The notes under the pieces were generated by a model. The model did no database searches. It saw only the letters and a list, made by a program, of their open reading frames with translations, and had not been told where the DNA came from. This document shows positions 56,793 to 64,000 of a stretch of 64,000 bases of DNA, one piece after another. A program made the position numbers and the translations under genes. Each line of letters starts with the position of its first letter. Position 1 is the stretch's first letter. The stretch is from Methanobrevibacter ruminantium M1 (GTDB lineage Archaea > Methanobacteriota > Methanobacteria > Methanobacteriales > Methanobacteriaceae), in contig NC_013790.1 of assembly GCF_000024185.1 (NCBI RefSeq), forward strand, positions 372,001 through 436,000, written 5' to 3'.

Positions 56793-57098
56793 ATGGTTTT
56801 TGTCGATTTGTGCGAGAACGAAATAGCAGACATGGTCGAGAGCTTCTATCGCAATGGAGACGGTAGCAGCAGGATATTGACCAACAGAGCAGTTGGAGAG
56901 ATAGTGGAGCACTACTGTTCCTTTGAAGTAGACGGTAGAATCACCACTAATCTCCGAGATTTCCTATTATATAGTGTTGTCTTATATGACACCATTGGAG
57001 AGGCTGTCGATGACGGAGTCAACCTTGAGGAAGTGTTCATCATAGAAGACAGGAACTGCTACACAGGGAAGTCTCAAGTCATATTGATTGGAGGGTGA
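56793..57098 (+). CDS. Accessory protein, unknown
   Basis: A protein of about 101 residues starting at ATG 56793, chosen because GGTGG lies upstream and the previous gene ends at 56781. It is acidic and helical, and overlaps the next gene's ribosome site. Confidence 0.6.
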   Translation: MVFVDLCENEIADMVESFYRNGDGSSRILTNRAVGEIVEHYCSFEVDGRITTNLRDFLLYSVVLYDTIGEAVDDGVNLEEVFIIEDRNCYTGKSQVILIGG

Positions 57099-57103
57099 GA
57101 AAA

Positions 57104-57661
57104 GTGGTGAATTGGTTGAAGGCTATTGGAGATAACTTCTCAGTGGATTATCTCCTTTTAGCATTATTCTCTAGTGGAGATTTGATATTGGTTGCCATCG
57201 TTCTCAATTCTTATGGTGTCATCTCACCTGAGAATGTAAGGGAACTGGTGATTGACTATATAAGTTACAGGAAAGTTGATATTTTTTGGAGACATCTAAG
57301 GAGACCTAGAATGAGTTTTGAAGATTATGTCTTAGACAATTTTGAAGAGATGGAAACTGGTGAACTCACCAGAGAGCAGGTTGTTGAATTTGTCTCTCGA
57401 CAAGAGAGGAAAGGACTCACCTTCTGCAATGAGATCTTCATTGCTGTGCCTTTGAAGAAGGGGAGCAAGGACGATATCGTTGAGATATTGTGGAATGAGT
57501 ATTTTGTGGAGGACTATAAGGAGAACTGGTTAGAGCAACACGAGAATCTTGGTTGGAATGACTGGAAGAAACTTTTGAAGAAAGAGATAGTTGAGAATGG
57601 TGGCGATGACTTCCAAATCTTTAGGAATCACCTGATTGACTGTGTCTTAATGGAGTATTGA
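57104..57661 (+). CDS. Accessory protein, unknown
   Basis: A protein of about 185 residues with a GTG start near 57104 after GGAGGGTGA; GTG 57095 and 57107 are alternatives. It has a hydrophobic stretch near the N-terminus, then charged helix. No family recognised. Confidence 0.6.
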   Translation: MVNWLKAIGDNFSVDYLLLALFSSGDLILVAIVLNSYGVISPENVRELVIDYISYRKVDIFWRHLRRPRMSFEDYVLDNFEEMETGELTREQVVEFVSRQERKGLTFCNEIFIAVPLKKGSKDDIVEILWNEYFVEDYKENWLEQHENLGWNDWKKLLKKEIVENGGDDFQIFRNHLIDCVLMEY

Positions 57662-57688
57662 ACGAGATTTTAAAGGAGACGTGATAGA

Positions 57689-57880
57689 ATGACAATGAAA
57701 GTTACTTTTGAAGATGAGAACGGTGAGAGAACAGTCGAGTTCGGCGATGACGTCGATTTCGTTTTAATCGAAAGCGATGATGACGGAAACATTGAGATTC
57801 GCGAAGGAGACTGGGAATTGGACGGAGATTCCGACGATGATTGGGAAGAGTACGATGACTGGGACGAGGAGGAGTTCTGA
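57689..57880 (+). CDS. Extremely acidic 63-residue protein
   Basis: Roughly half of the residues are Asp or Glu and only three are Lys or Arg. An N-terminal beta-like segment (MKVTFEDENGERTVEFG) precedes an acidic tail. Such small polyanionic phage proteins often mimic DNA and block restriction or CRISPR enzymes. That is an analogy, not a match. It lies mid-operon. Confidence 0.65.
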   Translation: MTMKVTFEDENGERTVEFGDDVDFVLIESDDDGNIEIREGDWELDGDSDDDWEEYDDWDEEEF

Positions 57881-58162
57881 GTGGACGAATTCGTTGAGAC
57901 CCTGTTCGACACCTACTGGAAGGTGAATGAGAACGGAGAGTACATGAGCCTTACCGATTGCGGTGATTTCTACATCGCAAAGGTTGCTCCCTGTGTTCGC
58001 AACTGGAGCATAGTGATAGAATGCAATTGCTTCTGTTTTCATTGCAAGGAATTTGTCTACCATGAGAACGGAGCAATACTTGAGATAGGTATGGAGATTA
58101 GCTCTCTTTACCTAAGCCAAATGGAGATAAAAGATTTGAAGATATACATGATAGATTGTTAG
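57881..58162 (+). CDS. Cysteine-containing accessory protein
   Basis: A 93-residue protein with GTG directly after the previous stop and GGAGGAG upstream. A CNCFCFHC cluster may bind metal. Function unknown. Confidence 0.55.
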   Translation: MDEFVETLFDTYWKVNENGEYMSLTDCGDFYIAKVAPCVRNWSIVIECNCFCFHCKEFVYHENGAILEIGMEISSLYLSQMEIKDLKIYMIDC

Positions 58163-58174
58163 AACGGTGATGAT

Positions 58175-58546
58175 ATGGGATTAGACATGTTTTTGGAAGG
58201 AATATTTGAACAAGACGGAGAGAATGTAAGAGAACAGGTGATTTACTGGAGAAAGTCCAATCAGGTACACAACTGGTTCGTAGTCAACGCTCAGGACGGA
58301 GAGGACAACTGCCAACCACACTCAGTAAGCAGAGAACAGTTAGAGGAACTAAGAGACCTATGCAGAGCAGTGCTCGCAGACAATGACAAGGCAGAGGAAC
58401 TTCTCCCAACAAGACCTGGTTTCTTCTTTGGTGCGATAGACTATGACGAATGGTACTACTACGATTTGCAGTACACCGTCGAGAAAATAGACGAAGTGCT
58501 TAAAGACGACAGATACCTGTACTTTGAGTATTGCAGTTGGTGGTAG
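58175..58546 (+). CDS. MGLDM-family phage accessory protein
   Basis: The 123-residue protein begins MGLDMFLEG and has YWRKSNQVHNWFV, then DGEDNCQPHSVSREQLEELR and GFFFGAIDYDEWYY. This is a widespread family of short phage and bacterial proteins of unknown function. Recognition is by pattern memory, without a named role. Confidence 0.7.
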   Translation: MGLDMFLEGIFEQDGENVREQVIYWRKSNQVHNWFVVNAQDGEDNCQPHSVSREQLEELRDLCRAVLADNDKAEELLPTRPGFFFGAIDYDEWYYYDLQYTVEKIDEVLKDDRYLYFEYCSWW

Positions 58547-58557
58547 AAGGTGAGAAT

Positions 58558-58755
58558 ATGGAATGCCCTTGCGATAATTGTGAGATGTTAAGAGAGAACG
58601 AACCAATCAAGGTGATTGACTGGAAGTCCAATTCTCCATTTGGAATGGATTTGTATCACTTTGAGGACGGCTTCAGATGTTGCTATAATGGTGAGGAAAG
58701 CTTGAGAAAAGAGGATCTAAGCAATCATGGTTGCAGATTAAGAGGAGGAATTTAG
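58558..58755 (+). CDS. Small cysteine-rich accessory protein
   Basis: A 65-residue protein from ATG 58558 after AAGGTGAG. CPCDNC and later CC and C residues suggest metal binding. It abuts the next gene. Confidence 0.6.
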   Translation: MECPCDNCEMLRENEPIKVIDWKSNSPFGMDLYHFEDGFRCCYNGEESLRKEDLSNHGCRLRGGI

Positions 58756-59106
58756 ATGGAACTGATGACTAGGGAAATGGAAGGGAAACTCAAATCCTTC
58801 CCTTTCTATTCCCAAGACGGAAAAGGAGATGACGCGATAGTGGTGATGAAGTTCTTCAACCCTTACGGATTGGGAACTTGGTATGTATTGGAGGCAGAGA
58901 AACAGGAGAATGGTGATTACCTTTTCTTCGGATATGTTGAATCACCGATAACACCTGAATTCAACGAGTACGGTTACTTCTCATTGTCTGAGTTGGAGAA
59001 CCTTAAGATACCAATAAAAATCAATGGAATAACCGTGTCCTACGGTAGGATTGAAAGGGATTTGTACTTTGAAAGGGTGAGAATTGGAGACATAATAGGA
59101 AATTAG
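58756..59106 (+). CDS. Accessory protein, unknown
   Basis: A 116-residue, beta-rich protein starting directly after the previous stop, with GAGGAA upstream. No family recognised. Confidence 0.6.
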   Translation: MELMTREMEGKLKSFPFYSQDGKGDDAIVVMKFFNPYGLGTWYVLEAEKQENGDYLFFGYVESPITPEFNEYGYFSLSELENLKIPIKINGITVSYGRIERDLYFERVRIGDIIGN

Positions 59107-59122
59107 AGAGGAAGTGTTGAGA

Positions 59123-59347
59123 ATGTTCGGACAGAAGAAAGAATTTGTCAAAAAGATGTATCATGTCGGAGACGTTGTCGAACTGGTTCATATGGACGAT
59201 GCACAGGCTCCACCTAGTGGAACCAGAGGAGAAATACTCTTCGTAGACGATATTGGTCAAATCCATGTGAGATGGGAGAACGGCTCAGGTCTGGCACTAA
59301 TATATGGTGAGGACAGGTTCAAAGTTGTAGAGAGGAAAGGAGAATAG
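59123..59347 (+). CDS. DUF4314-like protein
   Basis: The 74-residue protein holds the pattern VGDVVELVHMDD...GTRGEILFVDDIGQIHVRW, then GSGLALIYGEDRFK, which matches DUF4314, a small beta-barrel domain common in phages. Its function is unknown. ATG 59123 is chosen; in-frame GTG and TTG codons lie just upstream. Confidence 0.8.
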   Translation: MFGQKKEFVKKMYHVGDVVELVHMDDAQAPPSGTRGEILFVDDIGQIHVRWENGSGLALIYGEDRFKVVERKGE

Positions 59348-59357
59348 GAGAGATTTG

Positions 59358-59510
59358 ATGGATTTGTTGTATCTTTATGATGACCTGACTGCAAGGAGAG
59401 AAGTCTACGATTCAGTCGGATTGAGTTTTGTGGTCAAGTATAAATTCTCATCTCGTAAGGAAGCACAGGATTTCGCATTGAAGTACGGTGCAGAACTGAT
59501 TGAGGAATGA
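59358..59510 (+). CDS. 50-residue accessory protein
   Basis: GGAGAG precedes ATG 59358. A short helix-rich product ending in KYGAELIEE. No family recognised. Confidence 0.55.
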   Translation: MDLLYLYDDLTARREVYDSVGLSFVVKYKFSSRKEAQDFALKYGAELIEE

Positions 59511-59530
59511 TTGAACGGAGGAGATTAGGA

Positions 59531-59695
59531 ATGAAGTACGATATTTTTACTATCTTGGATGAAATTTCAAGGAAGTTAGATGACGGTGAATTATCCGATG
59601 AGCAGGTTGATTTCCTGTTGCAGATGGAGATTCTAGTAGAGGAAGGCACTATCACAGACGAGCAGGCACAAGATGTCATGAATGGAGATTATTAA
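59531..59695 (+). CDS. 54-residue paralogue A
   Basis: GGAGGAG precedes ATG 59531. Helical; LSDEQVDFLLQMEILVEEGT and ITDEQAQDVMNGDY align with the following gene, so these are tandem paralogues. Function unknown. Confidence 0.6.
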   Translation: MKYDIFTILDEISRKLDDGELSDEQVDFLLQMEILVEEGTITDEQAQDVMNGDY

Positions 59696-59738
59696 CTATC
59701 TCCATTTTCATTCCGGTGAGATATTAGGAGAGATTTAG

Positions 59739-59906
59739 ATGATGAAATTAAGTTTGAAGGAACTCGGTGAGGAAATTGAGATGATACTTGCAGAAGGTGG
59801 ATTAACCTTTGATCAAGTCGATTATCTGTTGTACTTGGAGACCTGCATTGCAGACGGAAGCATAACAGAGGAGCAGAAGAGAGAAATTATCTGTAGGGAC
59901 TTCTAA
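59739..59906 (+). CDS. 55-residue paralogue B
   Basis: ATG 59739 follows GGAGAG. LTFDQVDYLLYLETCIADGS and ITEEQKREIICRDF align with paralogue A along the whole C-terminal half, pointing to duplication with divergence. Confidence 0.6.
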   Translation: MMKLSLKELGEEIEMILAEGGLTFDQVDYLLYLETCIADGSITEEQKREIICRDF

Positions 59907-59960
59907 CAGTCTCTACCATTTTATCTTATTGTTTTGGTGAGAGAACAGGAGAGATTGATT

Positions 59961-60167
59961 ATGTATTTGGAAATTGACGAGGTCAAGTGCGAAAACATTG
60001 ACAGAATTGAGTTTGACGATGTCGCAATGGAAATCGTCCTGACAGACGAAAAGGTGTACGAGAGAATAAAGAGATGGCTCAAGTCCAATGAGATTGACTA
60101 CGATTGCAGGGAAGACCGGTATTTCGCCAATCTCATAGAATATGTCATTAGGATAACTTGGTGGTAA
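59961..60167 (+). CDS. Accessory protein, unknown
   Basis: A 68-residue protein starting at ATG 59961 after GGAGAG; in-frame GTG 59934 is less likely. Acidic, with no motif recognised. Confidence 0.55.
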   Translation: MYLEIDEVKCENIDRIEFDDVAMEIVLTDEKVYERIKRWLKSNEIDYDCREDRYFANLIEYVIRITWW

Positions 60168-60169
60168 CC

Positions 60170-60376
60170 GTGAGAGATGTCGGATTCACCATTGAGGAAC
60201 GGTTCTTCCTTACTGCTCAGGAATTGGAGTATTCCGAAGTGGGAGAGGAACACGAGAGCGTCATTGACAGAGCCATCGCATTGCTGTACACGAAGCTCAG
60301 AACCAGAGACTTCGAGTTCACCGACGAAGAACGGGAACTCTTGGAGGATGCTTTTGTCATTGTCAGCGACCAATAG
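60170..60376 (+). CDS. Accessory protein, last gene of operon
   Basis: A 68-residue helical acidic protein. GTG 60170 follows GGTGG by 5 nt and overlaps nothing. A strong terminator lies 15 nt beyond the stop. Confidence 0.55.
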   Translation: MRDVGFTIEERFFLTAQELEYSEVGEEHESVIDRAIALLYTKLRTRDFEFTDEERELLEDAFVIVSDQ

Positions 60377-60391
60377 AGCACAGGTGTTTTT

Positions 60392-60420
60392 AGAGGGACT
60401 TTACGAAGTTCCTCTTTTTT
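60392..60420 (+). terminator. Intrinsic terminator of the accessory operon
   Basis: AGAGGGACTT and AAGTTCCTCT form a 10-bp stem with one G-U pair and a TACG loop, followed by a T-run. It closes the plus-strand accessory operon. Confidence 0.85.
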
Positions 60421-61390
60421 TATGAATCACTATCTATGTATTTGGGTATAAATCGGAAATTCGTAAGGTCGACATGAGATATAAGACACCTGTTGTGAGA
60501 TTCAACAGGTTATAATCATAACCATATGAATCTCATGGCATTCCTTTAAGGATTCACCCACGAAATCAGGGTTCCGTCTCGTGTGAGAACACAGGTTTAT
60601 GAAGAATATTGAGATGCCATTCATTCAGGGAGTCAAGGGGTGAGATAGTGGACTCTCTGAAAAAGTCATGTCTCGTGTGACGTTTGAAATAAAAATTAAC
60701 GGAAATGGTCTAAATTGGTAAATTATCGGTAGTAAATGGGTAATTTAGACCAAAGGAGTTAAAAAACCTTCAGAAGACCTGTGCTCAATGGAGCGATTGG
60801 GTATCTGAAAAAGGAGTTGGTAAGAAAAGGTCATAGATGGGTGGAACGACGGTCGATGAGGAATCGTGTCATAGGGTACTGCAACCGTAGACTGCTCCAT
60901 GAAAAATTTCTGAAATTTTGACGGTGAAAATTGGGTAGGTGGCATTACAAGTGAAAAAGTCTGTGCAGTCGCTTTCATTGAACGATGGCAAAAATCACTC
61001 ACCGACTCTCTGAATGTGATTTTACACTTGTAATGGTGGTATTTCAAAAAGTATTACTCAGTAATACTTTTTTCCCAAAAAAGAACCAAAAATACCAATA
61101 AAATAAGGTAAAGAAGGGTTCTGCATTAAGCTATCTGAAGGAAACCGTTCAGAGAAAAGTGAGATTTCGTTCTCTCCTGTTCTCGCTGGTGATCTGTTGT
61201 CGAGAGAAAAACGGTTGTCCTTTTGTTTAGGGTGTAATCAAGGCACCATAGAGCGTTGAAAAAATTTTCAGTTTTTGAGATTTTGAACTGAAATTTTTCC
61301 CAAATCACTCAGTAGGAACTCAGTAAGCACTCAGTAGTTAGAGTGAATTTTTAAAAAATTTGATTTCTCAAAACTTCAAGTAATAAATTA
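60421..61390. other. 1-kb structured non-coding region
   Basis: There is no convincing gene, but there are many hairpins: ACCTGTTG/CAACAGGT near 60500, ATGGCAT/ATGCCAT, CACGA/TCGTG, AGGGAGTC/GACTCTCT, and GGTCTAAATT (60707-60716) with AATTTAGACC (60742-60751). Mini-ORB variants CACTTGTAAT lie in opposite orientation at 60944-60953 and 61025-61034. A 27-nt dyad lies at 61046-61072 and three ACTCAGTA copies at 61308-61340. This is a replication-origin or RNA candidate. Confidence 0.6.
61046..61072. promoter_or_regulatory. Perfect 13-bp-arm palindrome
   Basis: AAAAAGTATTACT and AGTAATACTTTTT flank a single C. The same arms occur, in opposite arrangement, at 55480-55520. A protein-binding dyad is likely. 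Confidence 0.7.
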
Positions 61391-62826
61391 TTAATCATCT
61401 AATCCGTAATGCCACCGAGGAGTTATCCAATGTTTTGGCACCTTCTTATCATAGTAATATTCTTCCCATTCTTCCAAAGTCCTAAATTTATGTATTCTTC
61501 TATTTTTCTTCTTTAGAGAGTCACGAACTAATCTCAAATTTGGATCAATTTTATCAAGATTAACTAAAACAGTCTCATCAGTAATCTCATTAATAGACAT
61601 AATACGTACATCAGAATCAAAAGCATTTTTAACAATATCCTTTAGAATATACGCGTCGCTAATTTTCTTTACAGCTTCAAGACGAACAAAATAATCAGAA
61701 TCATTTTTAGCAACACTTATTAAAACAGATTCATCAGTAATCTTCTTAATAGTTTCACGTCGAATAGTGGAATTAATATCATTCTTAGCAATATCCTCTA
61801 AAACAGACTTATCATTAATCTTCTTTACAGCTTCAAGACGAACAAAATAATCAGAATCATTTTTAGCAACACTTATTAAAACAGATTCATCGCTAATTTT
61901 CCTTACAGCTTCAAGACGGACAGACGGATTATTATCCTTTTTAGCAATATTAGCTAAAACAGACTTATCATTTATCTTCCTTACAGCTTCAATACGAACT
62001 ATCCAACTAGGGTCATTTTTAAGAACATAAGCTAAAACAGATGAGTCATTTATCTTCCTTACAGCTTCACGACGAACTTTAGAATCGGAAGCATTTTTAG
62101 CAAAATCGATTATAACAGTCTTATCATTTATCTTCCTTACAGCTTCAATACGCACATCCTCATCATTATTATTTTTTGCAAGTTTGATTATAATAGTCTC
62201 ATCATTAATCTTCTTAATAGCTTCAATACGAACTTTAGAATCGGAAGCATTTTTAGATATATTCTCTAAAACAGATTCATCATTAATATTCCTTACAGCT
62301 TCAAGACGGACATTCTCATCATTATTATTTTTAGCAATATCTTCTAAAACAGATGAGTCATTTATCTTCCTTACAGCTTCACGACGAACATCATAATCAG
62401 AAGCATTTTTAACAATATCAATTAAAACGTAATTATCACTAATCTTCCTAACTGCTTCAAGGCGAACATTAGAATCAGAACTCTTTTTAGCGACATCAGC
62501 CAAAACAGATTCATCATCAATATTCTTTACAGATTCGCGACGAACATTAGAATCAGAACTCTTTTTAGTGAATAGGTTAGATATATCATTCCAAGGCAAA
62601 CCTCTTTTTAAAACTTTCTGCCTCAATTCTCCAAAAGATGAAGCAATGATATTTCCTCTCCCTCTTTCAGTTACATATAAATAACTCCAAGTGTTATCAT
62701 TTTGTCGCTCAATCTTATAATCTATAACATTTTCTTTAGCCATAACTTCTCCTTCTTTGTTTTTTCACTTAATTGAAATTTTAACAAAATTTCTATAATA
62801 AATAAGATGGAGTTCAGTAGTTAGAG
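61331..62826. repeat. 13-bp direct repeats around the HEAT-like cargo gene
   Basis: TCAGTAGTTAGAG occurs at 61331-61343 and 62814-62826, on either side of the minus-strand gene. Both are followed by A/T-rich sequence. This is consistent with a target duplication or recombination crossover. Confidence 0.6.
61391..62743 (-). CDS. HEAT-like repeat cargo protein
   Basis: The 450-residue protein has about fifteen roughly 23-residue units of the pattern SDSxVRxEAVRKINDxSVLxxIAKN, resembling short HEAT or adaptin-like alpha solenoids. They come after a 60-residue unique N-terminal domain and before a WxTPRWHYGLDD C-terminus. Such solenoids bind proteins. The gene is AT-rich and antisense. GGAGAAG precedes its ATG 62743. 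Confidence 0.75.
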   Translation of the reverse strand: MAKENVIDYKIERQNDNTWSYLYVTERGRGNIIASSFGELRQKVLKRGLPWNDISNLFTKKSSDSNVRRESVKNIDDESVLADVAKKSSDSNVRLEAVRKISDNYVLIDIVKNASDYDVRREAVRKINDSSVLEDIAKNNNDENVRLEAVRNINDESVLENISKNASDSKVRIEAIKKINDETIIIKLAKNNNDEDVRIEAVRKINDKTVIIDFAKNASDSKVRREAVRKINDSSVLAYVLKNDPSWIVRIEAVRKINDKSVLANIAKKDNNPSVRLEAVRKISDESVLISVAKNDSDYFVRLEAVKKINDKSVLEDIAKNDINSTIRRETIKKITDESVLISVAKNDSDYFVRLEAVKKISDAYILKDIVKNAFDSDVRIMSINEITDETVLVNLDKIDPNLRLVRDSLKKKNRRIHKFRTLEEWEEYYYDKKVPKHWITPRWHYGLDD

Positions 62827-62959
62827 AAAAATAAAAAAATTTTAGTTTTCTTAAATTTACTATTACAGAACTAAATTAAATGCAAAAATTTAATCCATCT
62901 TGGTTTCCTTTTGGCAATTGTTGCATTTTTTGCCATGACTTCGCAGTTTAATTAATAAA

Positions 62960-63655
62960 TCACATTCCTCCTCCATAAAACATTAAAATCAATATAATAC
63001 ATATAACCAATAATATTGGAATAATAATTGCTGACCATACCTTACTTTTTCCTGTTGACCCGTATCCTATTGACCTGTAATATTCATCAATAGTCATCAC
63101 GTTTCTTTCTCTTTCTCTTTCTCTCTTTTCTCTTTTAATACTATTTCTTTCATTTGCTTTCCTAATTCTTTCATTCCTTTTTATTCTTTTTTCTTCACTC
63201 TTTTCTCTTTCTCTCTTATCACTTTTAATCCTATTTCTTTCATTCTCTCTTCTAATTCTTTCATTTCTTTTTATTCTTTCTCTTTCTCTTTCTTCTATTT
63301 TAATCCTATTTCTTTCTAGTCTTTCCTTTCTTTCTCTTTCTTTTTCTATCTTTTCTCTTTCTTTTTCTCTCTTTTCTCTTTCTAGTCTTTCCTTTCTTTC
63401 TCTTTCAAATTGTTCAGTTCTTTCTCTTTCAAATTGTTCCTTTGCTTCTTTAATAGCTCTTTCAAATTGTTCAGTTCTTTCTCGTTCTCTTTCAATTTTT
63501 TCTATTGTTAATTGTTCTACTTTCTCCATTTCAGCATTAATATCGAAAGCACCATGGTTAAATTTGCATTTGCATTTATCACATTGCCATTTAATATTAG
63601 TATCTTCACATTTTGAAACACGTGGACTAAAACAATTAGGACATTTGACTACCAT
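62960..63655 (-). CDS. Zinc-ribbon, ER/K helix, tail-anchored cargo protein
   Basis: The 231-residue protein begins with a zinc ribbon (CPNC...CDKCKC). About 130 residues of nearly pure Glu/Arg/Lys follow, which should form a rigid single alpha helix. It ends with one hydrophobic C-terminal helix (VWSAIIIPILLVICIILILM), giving a tail-anchored membrane protein with a long stalk. AT-rich; function unknown. Confidence 0.75.
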   Translation of the reverse strand: MVVKCPNCFSPRVSKCEDTNIKWQCDKCKCKFNHGAFDINAEMEKVEQLTIEKIERERERTEQFERAIKEAKEQFERERTEQFERERKERLEREKREKEREKIEKERERKERLERNRIKIEERERERIKRNERIRRENERNRIKSDKREREKSEEKRIKRNERIRKANERNSIKREKRERERERNVMTIDEYYRSIGYGSTGKSKVWSAIIIPILLVICIILILMFYGGGM

Positions 63656-63811
63656 TATTAACCCTCTACATACAAAACAATTAAAAAGTAAATCGCTATG
63701 TTACGCTTCGGTTTAAAGAAGTTATTAAACACTTAACATTAATCCTTATTTTTCTTATTTAAATGATTTATTGTAAACATTATAAAAGTTTTGTTAAATA
63801 TTTTTTCATTT

Positions 63812-63840
63812 TTTCTAATTTTCCACTATGTTGGTTGAAG
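63812..63840. repeat. Element shared with 44474-44502
   Basis: 28 of 29 bases match the element upstream of the 43868-44419 cargo gene; the core is TTTTCCACTATGTT. Here it lies 157 nt upstream of the zinc-ribbon cargo gene and about 40 nt before the next plus-strand gene. Confidence 0.7.
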
Positions 63841-63878
63841 GCTATAAGCCTGTTCACCGAATTTAGCTATTTTTTGGA

Positions 63879-64000
63879 GTGATTAATATTTTAGAGGTTG
63901 TTACCAAATCAAGAGATTCCTTGCTTATTACTGCTCCAGTACTGATTCCAGGTGAAAGGGATTGTGAGTTTGACTACGGAGAGGAGCCGTTGACCGAGGG
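63879..64000 (+). CDS. Probable prohead protease (XkdF-like), 3' end outside window
   Basis: About 41 codons are visible before the edge. They include SLLITAPVLIPGERDCEFD and EEPLTEG, resembling the N-terminal strand and loop of XkdF/prohead-protease proteins, which follow the portal in PBSX-type order. The identification is tentative. GTG 63879 overlaps GGAG, and the in-frame ATT at 63888 sits 8 nt after GGAG and is an alternative start. Confidence 0.45.
   Translation, partial: MINILEVVTKSRDSLLITAPVLIPGERDCEFDYGEEPLTE

Larger units (their letters stand above)
32600..64000. mobile_element. Integrated provirus, right end outside window
   Basis: From the integrase onward, codon use shifts to AGG/AAG/CTG-rich, gene density rises, starts overlap stops, and phage head genes appear in order: terminase small and large, portal, MuF, probable prohead protease. 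The left junction lies between the adhesin promoter and 32653. No tRNA is seen at the junction, and the matching right attachment site is beyond the window. It is a head-tail (Caudoviricetes-type) methanogen virus by gene content. It contains AT-rich minus-strand genes typical of later insertions. Confidence 0.93.

Noticed and set aside
60745-61047. 100-residue minus-strand frame in the structured region
   Set aside because: No ribosome site, composition unlike real genes here, and it is covered by hairpins.

Overview
The window is from an AT-rich methanogenic archaeon, very probably a Methanobrevibacter-like member of the Methanobacteriales. The evidence is gene content: archaeal DNA polymerase D large subunit, class I lysyl-tRNA synthetase, Sec61-beta, archaeal ThiC, 6-phospho-3-hexuloisomerase, an FmdE-type zinc protein and two large secreted adhesin-like proteins. 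Intergenic spacers are long, AT-rich and full of short tandem repeats. The genus call is an inference from gene content, not a database match.

Host part (1 to about 32,600): CPBP protease (5' cut by the window edge), site-2 protease, Sec61-beta, polC, anaerobic ribonucleotide reductase nrdD behind a palindrome-rich leader, lysS, a coiled-coil protein, a six-copy 52-53 bp minisatellite, a beta-helix/Ig adhesin whose signal peptide is only recovered from an ATT start, a PfkB kinase, thiC, an acyltransferase with an apparent CTG start, a ModE/LysR-like regulator, hxlB, a metal-chelate ABC importer (binding protein, permease, ATPase), an FmdE-like protein and a 1,395-residue adhesin. lysS and thiC are followed by related two-hairpin 3' elements showing compensatory base changes. 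Three genes have short tandem duplications of their own 3' ends.

Provirus part (about 32,600 to the right edge, incomplete): it begins with a tyrosine integrase, and base composition and codon use change sharply. Layout: integrase; an early/replication region with an Orc1/Cdc6 ATPase lacking its winged helix, copies of the methanobacterial mini-ORB (TTTACACTTGAA) with a G-rich run, a dense operon of tiny genes, a Rad52-like candidate and a SWIM finger; then an MCM N-terminal domain fused to an HNH nuclease in place of the helicase motor, coupled to a ribbon-helix-helix gene and followed by iteron-like repeats. Next come small zinc-finger genes and two small membrane proteins. A likely 7-deazaguanine DNA-modification cassette follows (ParB-like, DpdA-like with a frameshift, YhhQ-type transporter). 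The head module is terminase small and large subunits, portal, and MuF fused to a HELGH metalloprotease. A 9 kb accessory insertion then separates MuF from a probable prohead protease start at the window edge.

The accessory insertion carries about fifteen tiny plus-strand genes (one extremely acidic, one DUF4314), bounded by non-coding segments that share mini-ORB variants and AGTAATACTTTTT motifs. Six AT-rich minus-strand genes, three with zinc ribbons and two made of repeats, interrupt the plus-strand provirus operons and look like independently acquired cargo.

The most novel candidates are the MCM-N/HNH fusion with a reduced Cdc6 and viral mini-ORB origin, the archaeal-virus DNA-modification cassette, and the accessory island inside the head-gene module.
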